A DNA stretch of 64,000 bases from Asterias amurensis (lineage: Eukaryota; Echinodermata; Asteroidea; Forcipulatida; Asteriidae), in the NCBI RefSeq assembly GCF_032118995.1, contig NC_092660.1, forward strand, positions 19,020,501 through 19,084,500. The letters are read 5' to 3'. Position numbers and translations under genes: made by a program. The notes under the pieces are model-generated. The model was not told the origin of the DNA. It worked only from the letters and a program-made list of their open reading frames with translations, and made no database searches. Positions within the stretch are counted from its first letter, which is position 1; each line of letters opens with the position of its first letter. Positions 11,227 to 22,011 of this stretch are shown in pieces.

Positions 11227-11870
11227 CGTATTGAATCTGAGTTTATTAAGTTGCTATTAAATCATTCCTGGAGAAGACGGATAAAGGATGGAAATGCATG
11301 AAGTAGAATGATCCCACGTTCACACACAGCTCAATGTAATAGTGATTTAATGTACGTTTAACGGTACATGGTTGTACTTTCTTATACTGAGCACGACACG
11401 CCAATGAACTTCAACAATAACACAATTCTGGGTTTCATTTTTACGGCAACAAGTTTAACAATAAGGGTCACAATGTCGCAGTTCAACTGATTCTAGAAAA
11501 TACCCCAAACCAACAGAAAATATGACGTATTTCTTGCCATTAATGTAATTTTCTTAATATTATTAGGATGGTTTGAAACAGAAGAATCAAGTCAAATAGT
11601 TTGACAAGATGGTTGCCCTTTTAAACCTTTATGTTACGGTTTTTTAGTCGCTTTGATATGTGAGAATTGGTTTGCCAAAGAACTTATTTAAATTCTTACT
11701 GATGGCTCTCAATAAATGTGATCCGTATTTGGGAGGGACAAATATTTGTGACGTCATAGATTGCACGTAGCGCGAAACTGATTTTGGAAAGTTTTTGAAC
11801 TTTCAGTTCTGTGTATAGATGTATCCAATCTACAACGCCACCAACGGTGCCAACGGGGTCCCAATGTCCT
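11227..11870 (-). promoter_or_regulatory. 5' flank and promoter of R3
   Basis: In minus-strand order from the ATG: leader with TTTAATAGCAACTTAATAAA, the block GAGCTGTGTGTGAACGTGGG, a TATA-like TATAAG at 11,381-11,386 about 155 bp from the ATG, the TTCTAGAATCAGTTGAACTG block, and a perfect CRE-like TGACGTCA near 11,752. The same order is found upstream of R4 and R6, which supports a real shared promoter rather than chance matches. Confidence 0.55.
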
Positions 11871-12354
11871 TAATTGTCTATTTTCAATACAGAATGCACA
11901 ACTTGATCGAGGAAAACTGTTCATTTGGCCTCAACCAAAAGTTTAAAAGTCTGTTAAAATCTTTCAGTATTTTGGCAGAATGATTTACCTAGCTCATACA
12001 AAGTCCTCGATCTCGTTTCAGTATAACACAAAATATGAATGGATACATTCGTTTTGTAGGAGGAATAATAAGTATACGTGTTGAGGCAATGAGGTCCGTT
12101 CTTTCCCGATTGAGATGACGTTTAAAATACACTTGTCCCTAATTTATTCAAATCCAGCAGGTTCATTTATATAAACACAGTCTGATTGCAAACTGATAAT
12201 CATTTAGGAATGCAAATTTATTCATATCAAGCAGGTTCATACATATTCATGTTTTCCGATTACATTTATCTGACTCAAAATCTTGGTGCTTTTTTAAATT
12301 TATCAATATAAACCACAAGGGAAACTGACTGGGTAAATTTTAAAATGATTTTTG

Positions 12355-12463
12355 GGGTTGAACAAAGAATTGACTAGAGTGGGATTCGAACCAACGACCT
12401 CTGGCACGTTAATCCGGAGGTCGTTGGTTCGAGTCCCACTCTAGTCAATTCTTTGTTCAACCC
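12355..12463. repeat. Head-to-head tRNA-like inverted repeat (hairpin)
   Basis: Two arms of about 48 bp, almost perfectly complementary, flank a short GC-poor spacer. Each arm holds a B-box-like GGTCGTTGGTTCGA sequence and an ATTGACTAGAGTGGGA stretch. The structure looks like two copies of one tRNA-derived SINE head in opposite orientation. A related single sequence lies near 57,495 (GGAGGTCACCGGTTCAAGTG). It is not a functional tRNA gene because no A box or acceptor stem can be drawn. Confidence 0.65.
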
Positions 12464-12665
12464 AAAAGAATTATTTTTAATATAAAAATAATGTGTTATT
12501 TATTTACAGAAGTTTTAATTCGAAATGAATATTCACAAATCAGTTATCATAGCAAGCAGGTTTTTACAGTGTTGATGTAAGCTGACTACAAAGAAAAAAA
12601 CATTTTTTTTTGTTCTGACTTTGTGTACTTTTATGATCAACCCTAAAACGTGACGTGAGAATATA

Positions 12666-12791
12666 TTAAAGGGGCTGTGTCGTCTTGCTCATAAAAGGCG
12701 TGTGGCTGTACATGGAACTCACACACAGTTCTGCACGTGCACACTCCCTCCGTATCATATCTATTTGGGCATAAAGACACAGCTCCTTTAA
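12666..12791. repeat. 130-bp foldback element, TTAAAGGGGCTGTGTCGTC family, copy 2
   Basis: It begins TTAAAGGGGCTGTGTCGTC and ends AAGACACAGCTCCTTTAA. It keeps the same place in the receptor unit as the copies at 3098 and 19,245. Confidence 0.65.
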
Positions 12792-13530
12792 CCTTAACTT
12801 GCACCAATCACATTGAGTCCATGTTTAGCGATTCTGTAAAAACATACAGTAACATGAACATAAGTTTGACAAATATAACTTTCATGGACAATACTTTTTT
12901 TAATAATCATAAATGCAATTGCAAATATTTTACAACGAGTGTACACGCCTTTGAATCGTGTGGAATAAAAAAAATTAATGAGTTTATTTTGTATATTTAA
13001 TTTGGATACGTTTAATTACATAATCGAGGTGTACATGTATTTCAAAATAATATCAAAATCAATAACTATCGAATAGATCAATGATAGTTTATTATTGTTG
13101 TCAATAATTTATTCATATATATGAGGTTCATTTATGAAATCCATAGAGGACAATAGAAATTGCCCTCTCTTCCAAAAATGGACGTTTGTATTGTAACTTT
13201 TAGGAGGTGTTGTGTACAAAGTACTCTGTAATTATCTGAACCTTTTGAGTGAGTGTCGTCTTGACTATTGTACCGCTATGGTTTTTATGTACACTGCAAC
13301 AACTGGGGTGTCAAATTGACACCAAGTGTTTAGTCACATAACGATACCAAATAGAGAATCAAAGTAATCACCATAGGAGGTTAACGCCAATGTAAATGTT
13401 TTCACAAAACTAAGTGTTTTTAAACACCACATTGTGTAAAATATTGATTTCTTTTTTCATCTTAACGTGACAACACCCATGGTGCACATTTTAACACCCA
13501 GTTTTTGCAATGTATATGGTACTCTTGTGT

Positions 13531-14835
13531 CTAATTGTTAATGTTCTGATACTGCTTCTCAGCTGAACTCTTTGGCACTCTTACCGCTTCATAGCTGGTG
13601 TTGGTGCTGCCCTCTGGACGAGCGTAGTCATACTCTGGGCTACCATTCTCTAATTCAACTGGTTGGTAGTAGGTATCTTGTTTTTGAATTGTCTCTTCAG
13701 TCGTAGTGGGTTCCATGTAGACGCGATTCTTGTCCTCCGTTGGCTGCAGCTCCATGTAGGGATCAGCTTGGATGACTCGGGGTTCTTTTTCAGAGATGAG
13801 TCTTTTTATCAGACGGTTCTTTCTGACGTCACGAAGGATGAGAATGATGATGACCACGAAGAATGTAACAGCGAGGACTACGACAACAATGAAAGCTACA
13901 ATCAATGGAGTTGAAGATCGGGCTGGATTAGACGAGCCTGGGCTAGACACTGTTGAGGAGGTTGAAGAAGCCTCGTTCTCTGTAGTTGGAGTAGGATTTC
14001 CAATCGATGATCTCGTTGATGCTGCTGTAGATGATGTTGACGTAGATGCTGTTGTGGGTTCTGTCATGGGTATTGTCACGGTGTTCCTCACTGTATATGG
14101 TCCGAATTGACATGTACGTTTCATACCAGCGAAATACATTGATGATATGAAGCATTCGAATGCAACACCATTATCAGCATCATCCACTGTCAAATCTAAT
14201 GTCCTTAAGACTGTGTCGCTATCATCGTTGACTACTGATGTCCAGTTGGTGAATCTAGAATTCTGTATTGTGGGATTAATCGTGATTGTGACTGTTCCGT
14301 GACTGCTCTCAGATGAACACCTCATATCTAACTCTGTCCCAGCGTCTACTGTAATGGGTCCAGCAGGAGAGCACATAGGGAAGGACGCATTGGGGAAGTA
14401 TAACACTGAAAGTGTTACACTGGATGAGGCTACGATGGTGGTGCCTCCGATCGATATTGGGTCATTGACATTACACACATATTCATCAGTATCGGCCCTC
14501 TGCACATTGGTGATGGTAAAGTCTTGAACAACTGTTTGAGTATTCGCACCCGATGTATCGAAGATGAATCGTCCGTTTCTATTATGAACAGTGAATTCAC
14601 CAAATCTCAGGGTCTGTATTGGGTCCTCAGTCCTCCACTCCACGATGTAATCCGACTCGAGGTTTGTAGCGGTACACCTCATATCAACCTGCCCGCCCTC
14701 CTTACGATCAGCCTCTGGTGTTAAGATCTCCGCATACGCTGTTGGTTGAGCAGTGACAACCATCAGGAGTCCGCCTGCATCAAGTGAACACCAAACACAC
14801 ACCAGCAAAACATACATCGAGATCCTTCCATCCAT
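13531..14835 (-). CDS. R4: intact type A Ig receptor
   Basis: 434 residues, no intron. Signal peptide about 1-29. V-type Ig with C54, W67 and D115-x3-Y119-x-C121. Second Ig-like domain with C173 and C228 (DNGVAFEC), a Trp at 198 away from the usual place and an additional C155/C242 pair. Potential N-glycan sites include NAS at 149 and NWT at 197. Ser/Thr stalk about 255-309, transmembrane 311-334, then a basic RDVRKNRLIKR segment. Tail tyrosines: Y360 (YMEL), Y373 (YMEP), Y389 (YYQP), Y404 (YARP), Y415 (T-S-Y-E-A-V, ITSM consensus) and Y429 (YQNI, a Grb2-type YxN). Y415xxV and Y429xxI are spaced like an ITAM with Val in the first half. It is a plausible signalling receptor of immune or adhesion type. 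It is divergently transcribed from R5. Confidence 0.93.
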   Translation of the reverse strand: MDGRISMYVLLVCVWCSLDAGGLLMVVTAQPTAYAEILTPEADRKEGGQVDMRCTATNLESDYIVEWRTEDPIQTLRFGEFTVHNRNGRFIFDTSGANTQTVVQDFTITNVQRADTDEYVCNVNDPISIGGTTIVASSSVTLSVLYFPNASFPMCSPAGPITVDAGTELDMRCSSESSHGTVTITINPTIQNSRFTNWTSVVNDDSDTVLRTLDLTVDDADNGVAFECFISSMYFAGMKRTCQFGPYTVRNTVTIPMTEPTTASTSTSSTAASTRSSIGNPTPTTENEASSTSSTVSSPGSSNPARSSTPLIVAFIVVVVLAVTFFVVIIILILRDVRKNRLIKRLISEKEPRVIQADPYMELQPTEDKNRVYMEPTTTEETIQKQDTYYQPVELENGSPEYDYARPEGSTNTSYEAVRVPKSSAEKQYQNINN

Positions 14836-15480
14836 CGTATTGAATCTAAGTTTATTAAGTTGCTATTAAATCATTCCTGGAGGAGACGGATAAAGGATGG
14901 AAATGCATGAAGTAGAATGATCCCACGTTCACACACAGCTCAATGTAATAGTGATTTAATGTACGTTTAACGATACATGGTTGTACTTCCTTATACTGAG
15001 CACGACACGGCAATGAACTTCAACAATAACACCATTCTCGGTTTTCATTTTTACGGTAACAAGTTTAACAATAAGGGTCACAATGTCGCAGTTCAACTGA
15101 TTCAAGAACATGCCCCAAACCAACAAAATAAATGACGTATTATTCAACATATTTTTTACATTCTCCTCATATTATAGTAGGATGGTTTAAAACAGAATAA
15201 TCAAGTCAAATATAGTTTGACAAGTTTTTGCCACTTTAAACCGTTATAAAACAGGCATTCAGTCGCTTGTGCTATTTTTTTGTCAAACAACTTGTTTAAA
15301 TTCTCACCGAGCGCTCTCAAAGAGTATTATCCATGTTTGGACGAGGATCGTGGCGTCATAGATTTCCCAGGTCAGCACAAAACTGATTTGGAAAATGCCT
15401 GATAGATCAGTTCAGGGTATAGATGTAATCCATCAATAAATCACAAATACACCACCAACGGTGCCAATAGGGTCCTAAAT
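14836..15480 (-). promoter_or_regulatory. 5' flank and promoter of R4
   Basis: Same element order as upstream of R3 and R6: leader, GAGCTGTGTGTGAACGTGGG, TATA-like TATAAG at 14,990-14,995 (minus strand) and the GTTGAACTG block near 15,092. The CRE-like site near 15,352 is altered to TGGCGTCA. This flank is duplicated at about 23,385-23,900, where no gene follows. Confidence 0.5.
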
Positions 15481-15502
15481 CGTGTTTAATATTTGCCTTC
15501 TT

Positions 15503-15893
15503 TTTAAAGACACTGGGCCCTTTTGGTAATTGTCAAAGACCAGTCTTCTCACGTGTATCTCAACATGCACAAATTAACAAACCTTCGAAAAAATTCGAAC
15601 TCAAATGGTCGTCGAAGTTGCGAGATAATAATGGAAGAAAAAACACCCTTGTCAGACGAAGTTGTGTGCCTTCAGATGCTTGATTTCGGTGACTCAAAAT
15701 CCAATTCTGAGGTCTCGAAATCAAATTCAAATATTTAGTGGAAAATTACTTCTTCTTCGAAAGGTAGATTATTAGAGGGAGCCGTTTCTCGCAATGTTGT
15801 ATACTATCAACAGCTCTCCAATGCTTGTTACCAAGTAAGTTTTTATGCTAACATTTATTTTGAGTAATTACCAATAGTGCCCAGTGCTTTTAA
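15503..15893. repeat. Foldback element, TTTAAAGaCACTGGaC family, copy 1
   Basis: Ends are TTTAAAGACACTGGGCCC with a TTGGTAATTGTC block, and on the right AATTACCAATAGTGCCCAGT with TTTTAA. The inside has the typical AACCTTCGAAAAAATTCGAA and GGAGCCGTTTCTC blocks. Copies lie at 23,928, 30,656, 33,814, 41,489 (short), 49,522, 56,462 and 61,664. Such inverted-repeat elements without coding capacity are MITE-like. This copy lies between the R4 and R5 promoters. Confidence 0.75.
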
Positions 15894-15982
15894 TACAGAA
15901 ACATATTTTAGTAAACATTCTGGAGAGCAGCACTGAGTGTTATTAATTTAACTGTCATTCAAAACGAATACAATGATCACAC

Positions 15983-16143
15983 TAGACATACCGATTATGT
16001 AACCACTGTATACTCAGTACTTTCCCGAGTTCTGTGAACAAAATCACAGGCATAGTACTCAGGTGGGATTCGAACCCACGACCTTTGCAATTCTAGATCA
16101 GTGTCATACCAACTAGACCACCGAGATTGCCCGGTAGCTAGAG
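15983..16143 (-). mobile_element. tRNA-derived SINE, copy 2
   Basis: On the minus strand it reads CTACCGGGCAATCTCGGTGG, then an A-box-like TGGTCTAGTTGG and a B-box-like GGTTCGAATCCCACC, followed by the SINE body (GGGAAAGTACTGAGTATACA). A second SINE tail (GATGTTAAATTTGCATCGGG) follows at about 16,199. The same pair precedes R7 at 24,674 because the whole intergenic block was duplicated. Confidence 0.75.
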
Positions 16144-16359
16144 ACATGTAGTTCGAATCATAATGTGTTAAGCAGCGGGCACTCCATCGAATTAAGAGAT
16201 GTTAAATTTGCATCGGGTATGAAGAAAATTAATTTTGGTTTCACCCATACACACACACCGAGAAAACATTATTATCCTTTTCGAATAAATCTCCTCTGTC
16301 GTATAATCTGTATTTGTGTCTCTTCAGTTGTTTCTTTCCGCCATTAGATTTATTTAACT

Positions 16360-16733
16360 TTAAGAAGTTGCAATCAGTCGGTTTGTGGTCGTGCTAAGTT
16401 TCTACAGTATTTCAATGCCATGATATTGGCGAGTTGCAGATCGTTGTTCATAAATAACTGCAGTTCTAGATTCAGTTGAACTGTGACATTATAATTCTCT
16501 TTGTCAAACATGTCTGGATAAAATGAAATTCATGAATTGTGTTATTGTTGAAGTTTATTGGCGCGTAGTGCTCAGTAAGAGAAAGTACAACCAAGTCGAC
16601 TTATGTACATTAAATCACTGTTACATTGAGCTGTGTGTGAACGTGGGATCATTCTACTTCATGCATTTCCATCATTTATCCGTCTTCTCCAGGAATGATT
16701 TAATAGCAACTTAATAAACTTAGATTCAATACG
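16360..16733 (+). promoter_or_regulatory. 5' flank and promoter of R5
   Basis: Conserved with R2 and R7: the TTGCAATCAGTCGGTTTGTG block near 16,369, GTTGAACTGTGACATT near 16,476, GAGCTGTGTGTGAACGTGGG near 16,628 and the leader ATTTAATAGCAACTTAATAA just before the ATG. The TATA-like site of other copies reads GTAAGAG here, so promoter strength may differ. Confidence 0.5.
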
Positions 16734-18089
16734 ATGGATGGAAGGATCTCGATGTATGTTTTGCTGGTGTGTGTTTGGTGTTCACTTGATGCAGGCGGAC
16801 TCCTGATGGTTGTCACTGCTCAACCAACAGCGTATGCGGAGATCTTAACACCAGAGGCTGATCGTAAGGAGGGCGGGCAGGTTGATATGAGGTGTACCGC
16901 TACAAACCTCGAGTCGGATCATATTGTTCAGTGGGCAACTGAAGATCCAGGACAGAACTTGAGATGGGGTGATTTAACTGTTTTTAACAACAATGGACGA
17001 TTCATCTTCGATACATCGGTAGGTGTGAATACTCAAACAGTTGTTCAAGACTTTACCATCACCAATGTGCAGAGGGCCGATACTGATGAATATGTGTGTA
17101 ATGTCAGAGACCCAATACCGACCGGAGGCAGCACCATCGTAGCCTCATCCAGTGTAACACTTTCAGTGTTATATTTCCCTAGTGCGTCCTTCCCTATGTG
17201 CTCTCCTGCTGGACCCATTACAGTAGACGCTGGGACAGAGTTAGATATGAGGTGTTCATCTGAGAGCAGTCACGGAACAGTCACAATGACGATCAATCCC
17301 ACTATACAGACTTCTAGATACACCAACTGGATATCAGTAATCAACGACGATAGCGATACAGTCGTAAGGACATTAGATTTGACAGTGGATGATGCTGACA
17401 ATGGTGTTACATTCGAATGTCTCATATCATCAATGTATTTCGCTGGTATGCAACGTACATGTCAAATCGGACCGATTACAGTGAGGAACACCGTGACAAT
17501 ACCCATGACAGAACCCACAACATCATCCATAGCATTATCTACATTAGGATCAACAGAACCCTCGACTGGAAATCCTACTCCATCTACAGAGAACGAAAGT
17601 AATTCGATGTACTCTGCGACATCTACCATGACAAAACCCATAACACCAGAACAGATAACAACTGAGTCTAGACTAAGGTCGTCTGATCAAGCCCCATCTT
17701 CAACTCCATGGATTGTAGCTTTCGTGATCCTCGCTGCTACATCCTTTGTGATCATCATCATTCTCATCCTTCGTGATGCCAGAAAGAACCGTCTGATAAA
17801 AAGTCTGAGAACTGAGAAAGAACCTCGAGTCACCAAACCTGATCCCTACATGGAGCTGCAGCCAACGGATGACAAGATCCGCGTCTACACGGAACCCACT
17901 ACGACTGAAGAGACAATTCCAACAGAGAAGAGACAATTCCAAGATACCTACTACCAACCAGTTGAAGTAGAGAATGACAGCCCAGAGTACGACTACGCTC
18001 GTCCAGAGGGCAGCACCAACACCAGCTATGAAGTGGTCAAAGTACCACATAGTTCAGCTGAGGAGCAGTATCAGAACATTAACAATTAG
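16734..18089 (+). CDS. R5: intact type A Ig receptor with long stalk
   Basis: 451 residues without introns. The start context ACGATGG is the same as in all siblings. Signal peptide about 1-29, V-type Ig domain (loop VQWATEDPGQNLRW), second Ig-like domain, then a longer stalk than R4. The stalk has an added TMTKPITPEQITTESRL segment. The transmembrane helix starts near IVAFVILAA. Tail: YMEL, YTEP, YYQP, YARP, TSYEVV and terminal YQNI, so all six tyrosine sites of the type A module are present. A short in-frame tandem duplication of about 20 bp near 17,908-17,943 adds EKRQFQ residues before the YYQP site. Divergent neighbour of R4. Function as for R4, inferred from motifs only. Confidence 0.93.
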   Translation: MDGRISMYVLLVCVWCSLDAGGLLMVVTAQPTAYAEILTPEADRKEGGQVDMRCTATNLESDHIVQWATEDPGQNLRWGDLTVFNNNGRFIFDTSVGVNTQTVVQDFTITNVQRADTDEYVCNVRDPIPTGGSTIVASSSVTLSVLYFPSASFPMCSPAGPITVDAGTELDMRCSSESSHGTVTMTINPTIQTSRYTNWISVINDDSDTVVRTLDLTVDDADNGVTFECLISSMYFAGMQRTCQIGPITVRNTVTIPMTEPTTSSIALSTLGSTEPSTGNPTPSTENESNSMYSATSTMTKPITPEQITTESRLRSSDQAPSSTPWIVAFVILAATSFVIIIILILRDARKNRLIKSLRTEKEPRVTKPDPYMELQPTDDKIRVYTEPTTTEETIPTEKRQFQDTYYQPVEVENDSPEYDYARPEGSTNTSYEVVKVPHSSAEEQYQNINN

Positions 18090-19244
18090 ACAGTCATGAC
18101 AATGATGTAGAAGATGCACCATTCTAGAGAGACGAAATCACATACATTAATGGTGTATAACTTTTGCATATATAGGCTACTATTTTTTAATTTGGTTACT
18201 CTTGTCTCATACCAGAGAGTTTATATTATCGGTAACCATTTTGTTTGTCATATCATTTCTTTAACACACTTAAAGACAACCTTCTCATAAATAATTATTT
18301 TTTACAATGTTCCGAAACAAAAAAATTCAAAAGTATTGTTCCTGTGTCTTGCTTTAAAAAAAAAATAGCCACAGAAGAACTGCAACGTTACTTGTAATAA
18401 TTGGAGCTCTTTATAAGTACACGATTCTTGGATAAAACAACTATTGCAAAGCGGCACAAATTATTAAGAATAGGAACAAACTACTGCAGCATTTTATAAT
18501 TCACCTTGCCAAATGGTGGTGTATGTATTCATCTCTTAATACGCGCTACCAATTGCAACACCCATTGACACACCCTTTGTCACACCCATCTCCACACCCA
18601 CTACCACACCCGTTGCCACACCCACTGCCATACCCATCTCCACATCATCGCCACTGGATGTTCTCAAACGGCGTCCTAGTTTTCCCTTCACTATCTCTCT
18701 AAATGTAACTTCCAAATAGCGTTGTGGTTGGAAACTTTGCTATTTTGGGGGATTGTTTCCCTCGAATAAAACCGTTTTCTACTGATTTTAAGATTTTGGA
18801 AAAACAAAACCTTGCTCATGTAAACGCATCTAATTTTAATACACAGAATAAACGCACATCGCAAAAGACAAATTATACGTTAGATTTAAAAGGCATAATC
18901 AATTGATGTAGGTTGTCAGCAAATGCATCTACAATTATTCAGAAACAGTAAATATCCAAGCAACATATGTCAATGTTATGTTCAAACTTTTGAAGTTGTA
19001 TTTTAAAAAACATGTTCACATTGTTTATGTAAACGCATCCAGTTTAAAAAGATACAGAATATAAACTAACGTCGTAAAAACACATAGGCCTAAAGTGTGT
19101 TCATTTATACTACCGTGAATTGTTTAAAAATTCATAAGAATTTTATATCTAAGGACGTTACAGCTGTCAAAGTAACGTTCACTTGCATGTATGTTTTTAC
19201 AGTAACGCTATATATTTAGTCAATTTGATTGGTGCATATTAATA

Positions 19245-19377
19245 TTAAAGGGACTGTGTCATAATGACTAAATAGGCATGATACGGAGGGAGGGCGCGCG
19301 TGCAGTAAACTGTGAGAGTTTATAATTCCATGTACTGACACAGACCTGCTTTGATCATGACGACACAGCCCCTTTAA
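19245..19377. repeat. 130-bp foldback element, TTAAAGGGaCTGTGTC family, copy 3
   Basis: Left end TTAAAGGGACTGTGTCATAA, right end ATGACGACACAGCCCCTTTA. It marks the same position of the receptor unit as the other copies. Confidence 0.65.
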
Positions 19378-19464
19378 TCTATTGTCACATCACATTGTTA
19401 GGTTGTGATCATAAGTAGTCAACACGGTCAGAACAAAAACGAATATTCCTTTGTAATCAGATTA

Positions 19465-19830
19465 CATCAACAATGTAAGAACCTGCTCGCTACCATGTAT
19501 TTTTAGTGAACATTCATTTGGAATTAGAACTAGAATATGATTATGTACAAACCTGCTTCTATATAAATTGCTTTAAAAAAATTCAGATTAAAAATATTGA
19601 TAAGATTTTGAGTCAAATAAAATGTAATCGGAAAACATGAATATGTACATACCTGCTTGATATGAATACATTTGCACTTTTAAAAGTGTTTTCATTTGTA
19701 ATCAGATTGTTTAAATAATATGTATGAACCTGCCTGATATGAATAAATTAGCATTTTTAAACGATTTCTGTTTGTAATCAAGTTGTATGAATATTTATGA
19801 GCCTGCTGGATTTGAATAAACTAATGACGA
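19465..19830. repeat. Degenerate minisatellite, about 75-bp period
   Basis: At least four diverged units repeat the order ATATGTACATACCTGCTTGA, TATGAATAAATTTGC and TTTGTAATCAGATT. Single or few units of the same motif occur near 3300-3470, 3660-3710, 4960-5240, 12,130-12,290 and 28,915-29,030, in the orientation of the neighbouring receptor gene. Confidence 0.6.
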
Positions 19831-20089
19831 GTGACCGACATCAATACATGGTATCTTACACGTCCATCTCATTCAGGAAAGTAATTATAAGGACCTCACT
19901 GCCCCAACACTTATGGTTAACACTCCTCCTACAAAAAGAATGATTCCTTTCATTTTGTTATTTTAAAATAATACCGAGGACTTTGTTTGAGCTAATAATG
20001 AACAATTTTTAACAATCTTCAAAAGTTTTGTTGAGGCCAAATGAACGGCATTTCTTTTTCATCAAACTGTTCATTCTGTAAGAAAAGAA

Positions 20090-20706
20090 AAACATTAATC
20101 AGGATTTAGGACCCTTTTTGGCACCGTTGGCGGCGTACGTGTTTGTGATGGGATACATGTACATGTACCCGGAACTGAACTCTTAGACTTTTTCCAAATC
20201 AGTTTTGTGCTATTCTGGGAAATCTATGACGTCACAATACTCATCTAAATATGGATCACGCTCTTTGAGAGTGCTCAGTAAGAATATAAGTGAGTTCTTT
20301 ACCCAAAAAATCGCACATATCAAAGCGACTGGAGGACTGTAAAATGACGGTTTAAAAGGGCAACATTTGTCAAACTATTTGACTTGATTCTTCGGTTTCA
20401 AACCATCCTACTAATATGAAGAAAATTACATTAATGGCAAGAAATACGTCAATTATTTTGGTGTTTTGGGGCATGTTCTAGAATTAGTTGAACTCACTGT
20501 GACATTGTGACCCTTATTGTTAAACTTGTTGTCGTAAAAATGAAAACCCAGAGTTTAGGTATTGTTGAAGTTCATTGCCGTGTCGTGCTCAGTATAAGGA
20601 AGTACAACCATGTACCGTTAAACGTACATTAAATCACTATTACATTGAGCTGTGTGTGAATGTGGGAATGATTTAATAGCAACTTAATAAACTTAGATTC
20701 AATACG
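20090..20706 (+). promoter_or_regulatory. 5' flank and promoter of R6
   Basis: The most complete upstream block: GGCACCGTTGG near 20,119, CRE palindrome TGACGTCA near 20,227, GTGCTCAGTAAGAATA near 20,271, the GGCATGTTCTAGAAT block near 20,471, TATAAG at 20,593-20,598 (114 bp before the ATG), the GAGCTGTGTGTGAA block and the AATAGCAACTTAATAAAC leader. The leader is shortened compared with R5 (it lacks the CATTCTACTTCATGCATTTC part). Confidence 0.55.
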
Positions 20707-22011
20707 ATGGATGGAAGGATCTCGATGTATGTTTTGCTGGTGTGTGTTTGGTGTTCACTTGATGCAGGCGGATTCCTGATGGTTGTCACTGCTCAACCAA
20801 CAGCGTATGCGGAGATCTTAACACCAGAGGCTGATCGTAAGGAGGGCGGGCAGGTTGATATGAGGTGTACCGCTACAAACCTCGAGTCGGATTACATCGT
20901 GGAGTGGGCAACTGAACATCCAAAACAGAGCTTGAGATGGGGTGATGTCACTGTTTTTAACAGCGTTTGGCGATTCATCTTCGGTACATCGGGTGTGAAT
21001 ACTCAAACAGTTGTTCAAGACTTTACCATCACCAATGTGCAGAGGGCCGATACTGATGAATATGTGTGTAATGTCAATTACCGAATACAGGGTGGAGGCT
21101 ACACCATCGTAGCCTCATCCAGTGTAACACTTTCAGTGTTATACTTCCCCAGTGCGTCCTTCCCTATGTGCTCTCCTGCTGGACCCATTACAGTAGACGC
21201 TGGGACAGAGTTAGATATGAGTTGTTCATCTGAGAGCAGTCACGGAACAGTCACAATGACGATTAATCCCACAATACAGAATTCTAGATACACCAACTGG
21301 GCATCAGTTATCAACGATGATAGCGATACAGTCGTAAGGACATCAGATTTGACAGTGGATGATGTTGATAATGGTGTTGCATTCGACTGCTTCATATCAT
21401 CCATGTATTTCGCCGGTATGAAACGTACATGTCAATTCGGACCAATTACAGTGAGGAACACCTTGACAATACCCTTGACAGAACCCACAACATCATCTAC
21501 GTCAACATCATCTACAGCAGGATCAACGAGACCATCGACTGGAAATCCTACTCCATCTACAGGGAACGAGGTTACTCCAACCTCCACAACTGTGTCTAGC
21601 CCAAGCTCATCTGATGCAGCCCCATCTTCAACTCCATGGATTGTAGCTTTCATAGTTGTCTTAGTCCTCGCTGTTACATTCTTCGTGACCAACATTATTC
21701 TCATCCTTCGTGACGTCAAACAGAAACGTCTGATAAAAAGACTTAGATCTGAGAAAGAACCCCGAGACACCCAACCCGATCCCTACATGGAGCTGCAGCC
21801 AACGGAGGACAAGAATCGCGTCTACACGGAACCCACTACGACTGAAGAGACAATTCGAACACAACATACCTACTACCAACCAGTTGAGGTAGAGAATGGC
21901 AGCCCAGAGTATGACTACGCTCGTCCAGAGGGCAGCACCAACACCAGCTATGAAGCGGTCAGAGTGCCACAGAGTTCAGCTGAGAAGCAGTATCAGAACA
22001 CCAACAAATAG
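20707..22011 (+). CDS. R6: type A Ig receptor
   Basis: 434 residues, intronless. Signal peptide, V-type Ig domain with a changed loop (FNSVWRFIFGTS in place of NNNGRFIFDTS), second Ig-like domain, stalk and transmembrane segment (IVAFIVVLVLAV, then a polar Thr-Asn pair before IILIL). Tail has YMEL, YTEP, YYQP, YARP and TSYEAV. The last motif is YQNT and the end is NTNK instead of NINN: the Grb2-type YxN is kept but the +3 Ile is not. Upstream flank is complete, so it is likely expressed. Confidence 0.92.
   Translation: MDGRISMYVLLVCVWCSLDAGGFLMVVTAQPTAYAEILTPEADRKEGGQVDMRCTATNLESDYIVEWATEHPKQSLRWGDVTVFNSVWRFIFGTSGVNTQTVVQDFTITNVQRADTDEYVCNVNYRIQGGGYTIVASSSVTLSVLYFPSASFPMCSPAGPITVDAGTELDMSCSSESSHGTVTMTINPTIQNSRYTNWASVINDDSDTVVRTSDLTVDDVDNGVAFDCFISSMYFAGMKRTCQFGPITVRNTLTIPLTEPTTSSTSTSSTAGSTRPSTGNPTPSTGNEVTPTSTTVSSPSSSDAAPSSTPWIVAFIVVLVLAVTFFVTNIILILRDVKQKRLIKRLRSEKEPRDTQPDPYMELQPTEDKNRVYTEPTTTEETIRTQHTYYQPVEVENGSPEYDYARPEGSTNTSYEAVRVPQSSAEKQYQNTNK

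Larger units (their letters stand above)
11871..13530. other. R4 3' flank with repeats, no gene seen
   Basis: Reversed roughly 75-bp minisatellite copies lie at about 12,130-12,290 and 12,520-12,600, a tRNA-related palindrome at 12,355-12,463 and a 130-bp foldback at 12,666-12,791. The 13,020-13,530 part matches the flank behind R6 in reverse complement (for example the GACAACACCCATGG block near 13,468). Confidence 0.5.
18090..20089. other. Intergenic R5-R6: shared unit repeats, no gene seen
   Basis: Contains the 3' flank of R5, a long C-rich 12-mer tract at 18,545-18,646 (CACACCCATCTCC type), and the GTGGTTGGAAACTTTGC block. A 130-bp foldback lies at 19,245-19,377, and several copies of the roughly 75-bp minisatellite at 19,465-19,830. 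The same order of parts is seen behind R1 and R7. Confidence 0.55.

Noticed and set aside
16060-16130. tRNA gene (GGTTCGAATCCCACC with TGGTCTAGTTGG)
   Set aside because: Recurs several times with the same non-tRNA body and tail and lacks paired acceptor stems, so it is a tRNA-derived SINE.
18545-18646. C-rich 12-mer tract as a coding or CRISPR-like repeat
   Set aside because: Simple tandem repeat without spacers, at the same place behind several receptors; stops in frame.
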